A stretch of 8,186 nt of DNA from a bacterium (lineage in GTDB: Bacteria; SZUA-182; DTGQ01), in NCBI GenBank assembly GCA_023512255.1, contig JAILZY010000128.1, forward strand, positions 1-8,186. The letters run 5' to 3'. The notes beneath the pieces are model-generated. The model was given only the letters and a program-made list of their open reading frames with translations. It made no database searches and was not told the origin of the DNA. Position numbers and translations under genes: made by a program. Each line of letters begins with the position of its first letter. The first letter of the stretch is position 1. Positions 6,362-8,186 of the stretch are shown here, in pieces.

Positions 6362-6363
6362 GA

Positions 6364-7248
6364 ATGGGGAAAAAATATGCGCTGTTTCTCGGCTGTACCA
6401 CACCTATTAAAGTGCCTCAGTATGAGCTTGCCGCCCGCTGGATAGCCAGACGGCTTGGCCTTGAGCTGGTTGACCTCGATGATATGGCCTGCTGCGGCTC
6501 CAATCAGATTAACTTGGACCTTAAAGCAGGGCTTTTGATGGCAGCCATGAACCTGGCTGTGGCTGAAAATCATGGCCTTGAGATGGTAGCCCTGTGCAAT
6601 GGCTGCACAGGCGCGCTAGCTGAGGCCAGAGAGCAGATAATAAATAATGAGGGACTAAAAGATTGGATCAATCGAAAGCTTTCACCTCTTGGCCTCATCT
6701 GTCAGGGAAAGTATCCGGTCAGGCACCTGTCGCGGGTCCTCTATGAGGATATCGGCCCAGGGAGGCTTAAAAAGATGCTAAGGCGAGATCTTTCAGGGTT
6801 TAAAACCGCACCTCACTACGGCTGCCACTACCTCAAGCCAAAGGCTGTCTATGGAGGATTTGATGAGCCGGAAAACCCTAAAACTCTTCATCAGCTCATT
6901 GCCGCAACCGGAGTCTCAGCCATTGATTATGAAACTCTGCTGCTTTGCTGCGGGGGGAAAACCCTCCCAAACTCTCAGGAAGTAGCCTTTTCCCTGGCTG
7001 GATTAAAGCTCGAAAATCTGAGGGACAAAAGGGTAGACTTTATCACCCTGCAATGTAATACCTGCTATATCATGTATGGCCTGAACCAGAACAATATTGC
7101 CCAAAAGCTTGGCCTGCCGCCATACGATCTTCCGGTCCTCCTCTATCCACAACTCCTTGGCCTGGCCCTGGGTGCAGACCCGGTGGCTGACCTTGGGCTC
7201 CACCTAAATACCCCTTCTCCGCTCAGGCTGCTTGAGCGCTTTTATTAA
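6364..7248 (+). CDS. hdrB: HdrB: disulfide-reducing subunit, two CCG domains
   Basis: HdrB is the catalytic heterodisulfide-reductase subunit. The 294-residue protein has both cysteine-rich CCG domains intact. Domain 1: C11, C43-C44-G, C78xxC81. Domain 2: C154 (HYGCHYLKP), C195-C196-G, C231xxC234. All ten ligands for the two noncubane [4Fe-4S] clusters seen in methanogen HdrB are present at near-canonical spacing, so disulfide reduction is expected. One local variation is CNTC at 231-234, where I expect CPxC. The ATG at 6364 begins MGKKYALFLGC, matching the family N-terminus. An in-frame ATG at 6289 would add 25 residues encoded by repeat DNA and is unlikely. The G-rich stretch 6344-6354, about 9 bases before the start, is the only candidate Shine-Dalgarno. 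The substrate is unknown; a DsrC-type or other thiol partner is possible, but none is encoded here. Confidence 0.93.
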   Translation: MGKKYALFLGCTTPIKVPQYELAARWIARRLGLELVDLDDMACCGSNQINLDLKAGLLMAAMNLAVAENHGLEMVALCNGCTGALAEAREQIINNEGLKDWINRKLSPLGLICQGKYPVRHLSRVLYEDIGPGRLKKMLRRDLSGFKTAPHYGCHYLKPKAVYGGFDEPENPKTLHQLIAATGVSAIDYETLLLCCGGKTLPNSQEVAFSLAGLKLENLRDKRVDFITLQCNTCYIMYGLNQNNIAQKLGLPPYDLPVLLYPQLLGLALGADPVADLGLHLNTPSPLRLLERFY

Positions 7249-7338
7249 AATTCAGCAATCATGATTTTTTCTAACCCGATTTTTGTTCTGAAATTCTTAT
7301 CCTTAAACTAACGATTTGAATCTATTGCCCAAAGGAAG

Positions 7339-7367
7339 TAGGCAGTATTTGCCAATTGTGGTATAAT
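7339..7367 (+). promoter_or_regulatory. Candidate sigma70 promoter for the PAS sensor gene
   Basis: TAGGCA (7339-7344, 4/6 match to TTGACA) lies 17 bp before a perfect TATAAT (7362-7367), 28 bases upstream of the next ATG. A small dyad, GGCA-5-TGCC (7341-7353), overlaps the -35 and could be an operator. No clear terminator follows hdrB; the palindrome AATCATGATT (7257-7266) ahead of a T run has too little G-C to be convincing. Confidence 0.5.
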
Positions 7368-7395
7368 AAACATTACAGTAAAGGGATTTACGACT

Positions 7396-8186
7396 ATGTT
7401 TTACCGTAATAAAGTCAAAAAGCAACTAAAAGAGCAACTGCTTACCCTACGGCGGAGAGTGGCTAAGCTTGAAAGACTGGAAGCCCAGCGCCGGAAGGCG
7501 GATGAAGAGATCGAGCAGGCCCGCTACGATCTTAATCAGATATTCAATGCCGCGGTCCCTCTGTGCGTCATTGCGGGGGATCATACTATCCTGCGGGTCA
7601 ATGATACCTTCTGTTCTCTGTTCGGCATGGAGAAAGAGCAGGTTGTCGGCCAAAACTGCTGTAAGGTCTGGCAAGGACCGTTGTGCAACACAGCCGACTG
7701 CCCGCTGGAGCAGATTCTTAGTAGGGGGGCAAAGCTTAGTGTTTATGAGGTAGATAAAAAGCTTAACAGCGGCCAAACGATTTCCTGTCTGATAACTGCT
7801 GTCCCTTACCTGGAATTGAAGGGTGAGGTGATCGGCATTGTCGAGAATTTCACCGATATTACCGAACACAGGCGGACTGAGAAAGAGCTGCAAGATTATC
7901 GGACCCGGCTCGAAGAGATCATAGCTGAGCGCACAGCTCAACTGACTGCGGCCAATAAGCAGCTCGAGCAGGAGATCGCCGAGCGAAGGCGGGCTGAGGA
8001 GGCGGCCAAGCGGGCTTATGCTGAGCTTAACCAGATTTTCAATGCCGCGGCCGATGGAATGTGTCTGATCAGCAAAGATCTTAAAATTATTCGGGTTAAT
8101 GAGACCTTCTGTCAGATGTTCCCCATGTTTAAATTAGGAGGAGGAGATAAGCCGCAGGGTAAGGGTATTGAGGTAAAAGACAATAG
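7396..8186 (+). CDS. Soluble multi-PAS sensor protein, N-terminal part (3' end outside window)
   Basis: The frame is open from ATG 7396 to the window edge, giving 263 residues without a stop. AAGGGA (7381-7386) at 9-base spacing supports the start. A charged N-terminal helix (1-45) leads into a first PAS domain (about 46-160, ending NFTDITEHRR). A long signalling-type coiled coil follows (about 160-210, including LEEIIAERTAQL). A second PAS domain begins at 211. The two PAS starts are near copies (LNQIFNAAVPLC and LNQIFNAAADGMC). PAS1 carries a cysteine cluster, C88, C89, C97 and C102 (CPLEQI), a known variant that may sense redox or bind a cofactor. There is no signal peptide or membrane segment, so it senses the cytoplasm. 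The missing C-terminus is probably a histidine kinase or other output domain; I cannot tell which. It has its own candidate promoter and may or may not control the hdr genes. Confidence 0.85.
   Translation, partial: MFYRNKVKKQLKEQLLTLRRRVAKLERLEAQRRKADEEIEQARYDLNQIFNAAVPLCVIAGDHTILRVNDTFCSLFGMEKEQVVGQNCCKVWQGPLCNTADCPLEQILSRGAKLSVYEVDKKLNSGQTISCLITAVPYLELKGEVIGIVENFTDITEHRRTEKELQDYRTRLEEIIAERTAQLTAANKQLEQEIAERRRAEEAAKRAYAELNQIFNAAADGMCLISKDLKIIRVNETFCQMFPMFKLGGGDKPQGKGIEVKDN

Larger units (their letters stand above)
6053..6363. other. Gene-free stretch between hdrC and hdrB
   Basis: No protein-like gene is visible on either strand. Contents in order: a GC-rich imperfect hairpin at 6064-6088 (GCCCGCT paired with AGCGGGGC, one bulge, no T run); a CCTAGG site near 6094; AAGATATAAT at 6144-6153, shared with the AT-rich island before hdrC; a dyad at 6179-6201; and a three-copy GC-rich repeat at 6220-6361. 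The hdrB frame is open back to 6133, after a TAG at 6130-6132, but encodes no family-like residues upstream of 6364. Confidence 0.6.

Noticed and set aside
6289-6363. N-terminal extension of HdrB from ATG 6289
   Set aside because: The 25 added residues are encoded by the repeat; the family N-terminus (KKYALFLGC) begins at 6364, and C11 matches the expected ligand position.
6095-6573. Minus-strand open frames with proline-rich repeats (TPPPGPR-like) between hdrC and hdrB
   Set aside because: The repeated peptide is only the translated GC-rich DNA repeat in overlapping frames, and part of it runs antisense to hdrB.
7257-7270. Palindrome AATCATGATT followed by T run as an hdrB terminator
   Set aside because: The stem is almost all A-T with no proper loop, so it would not be a stable intrinsic terminator.
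7447-7941. 164-residue minus-strand and 94-residue plus-strand open frames within the PAS gene
   Set aside because: They overlap the frame that encodes clear PAS and coiled-coil sequence from 7396 to the edge, and show no recognisable protein features.

Overview
The window looks like chromosomal DNA from an anaerobic bacterium. Three adjacent genes encode a cytoplasmic heterodisulfide-reductase-like complex (HdrA, HdrC and HdrB, in the order A-C-B). Such complexes are known from sulfate reducers, syntrophs, acetogens and methanogens. Shine-Dalgarno sequences, a GTG start and TATAAT-type -10 boxes suggest Bacteria rather than Archaea. I cannot place the organism more closely from sequence alone.

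Layout, all genes on the + strand. 1-190: leader with a pyrimidine tract and three CTAG-centred sites spaced exactly 20 bp apart. 191-1540: PIN-PhoH family RNase/ATPase. 1541-1822: intergenic region with an 18-bp tandem repeat and a perfect hairpin. 1823-5302: a 1159-residue HdrA with two flavoprotein modules, several iron-sulfur domains and a fused MvhD domain. 5303-5533: a repeat pair with 60-bp period followed by an extremely AT-rich island. 5534-6052: HdrC. 6053-6363: gene-free GC-rich stretch with a hairpin and a three-copy repeat. 6364-7248: HdrB. 7249-7395: intergenic region with a candidate promoter. 7396 to the window end: the N-terminal part of a soluble PAS-domain sensor that runs off the edge.

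How the genes work together (inference from the families): HdrB carries all ten cysteines for two noncubane [4Fe-4S] clusters and should reduce a disulfide. HdrC would wire HdrB to HdrA. HdrA holds FAD, where electron bifurcation or confurcation occurs in homologues. The MvhD tail is the usual docking point for a hydrogenase or formate dehydrogenase. No electron-input enzyme lies in the window, so the physiological donor and disulfide are unknown. Bacteria generally lack the methanogen CoM-S-S-CoB substrate.

The most unusual part is non-coding. The presumed hdrA-hdrC-hdrB operon is interrupted on both sides of hdrC by short repeats from different families. In both cases the downstream reading frame stays open through the inserted DNA. 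The doubled HdrA is striking, but I believe related forms exist in other anaerobes. I see no clearly new biological system.
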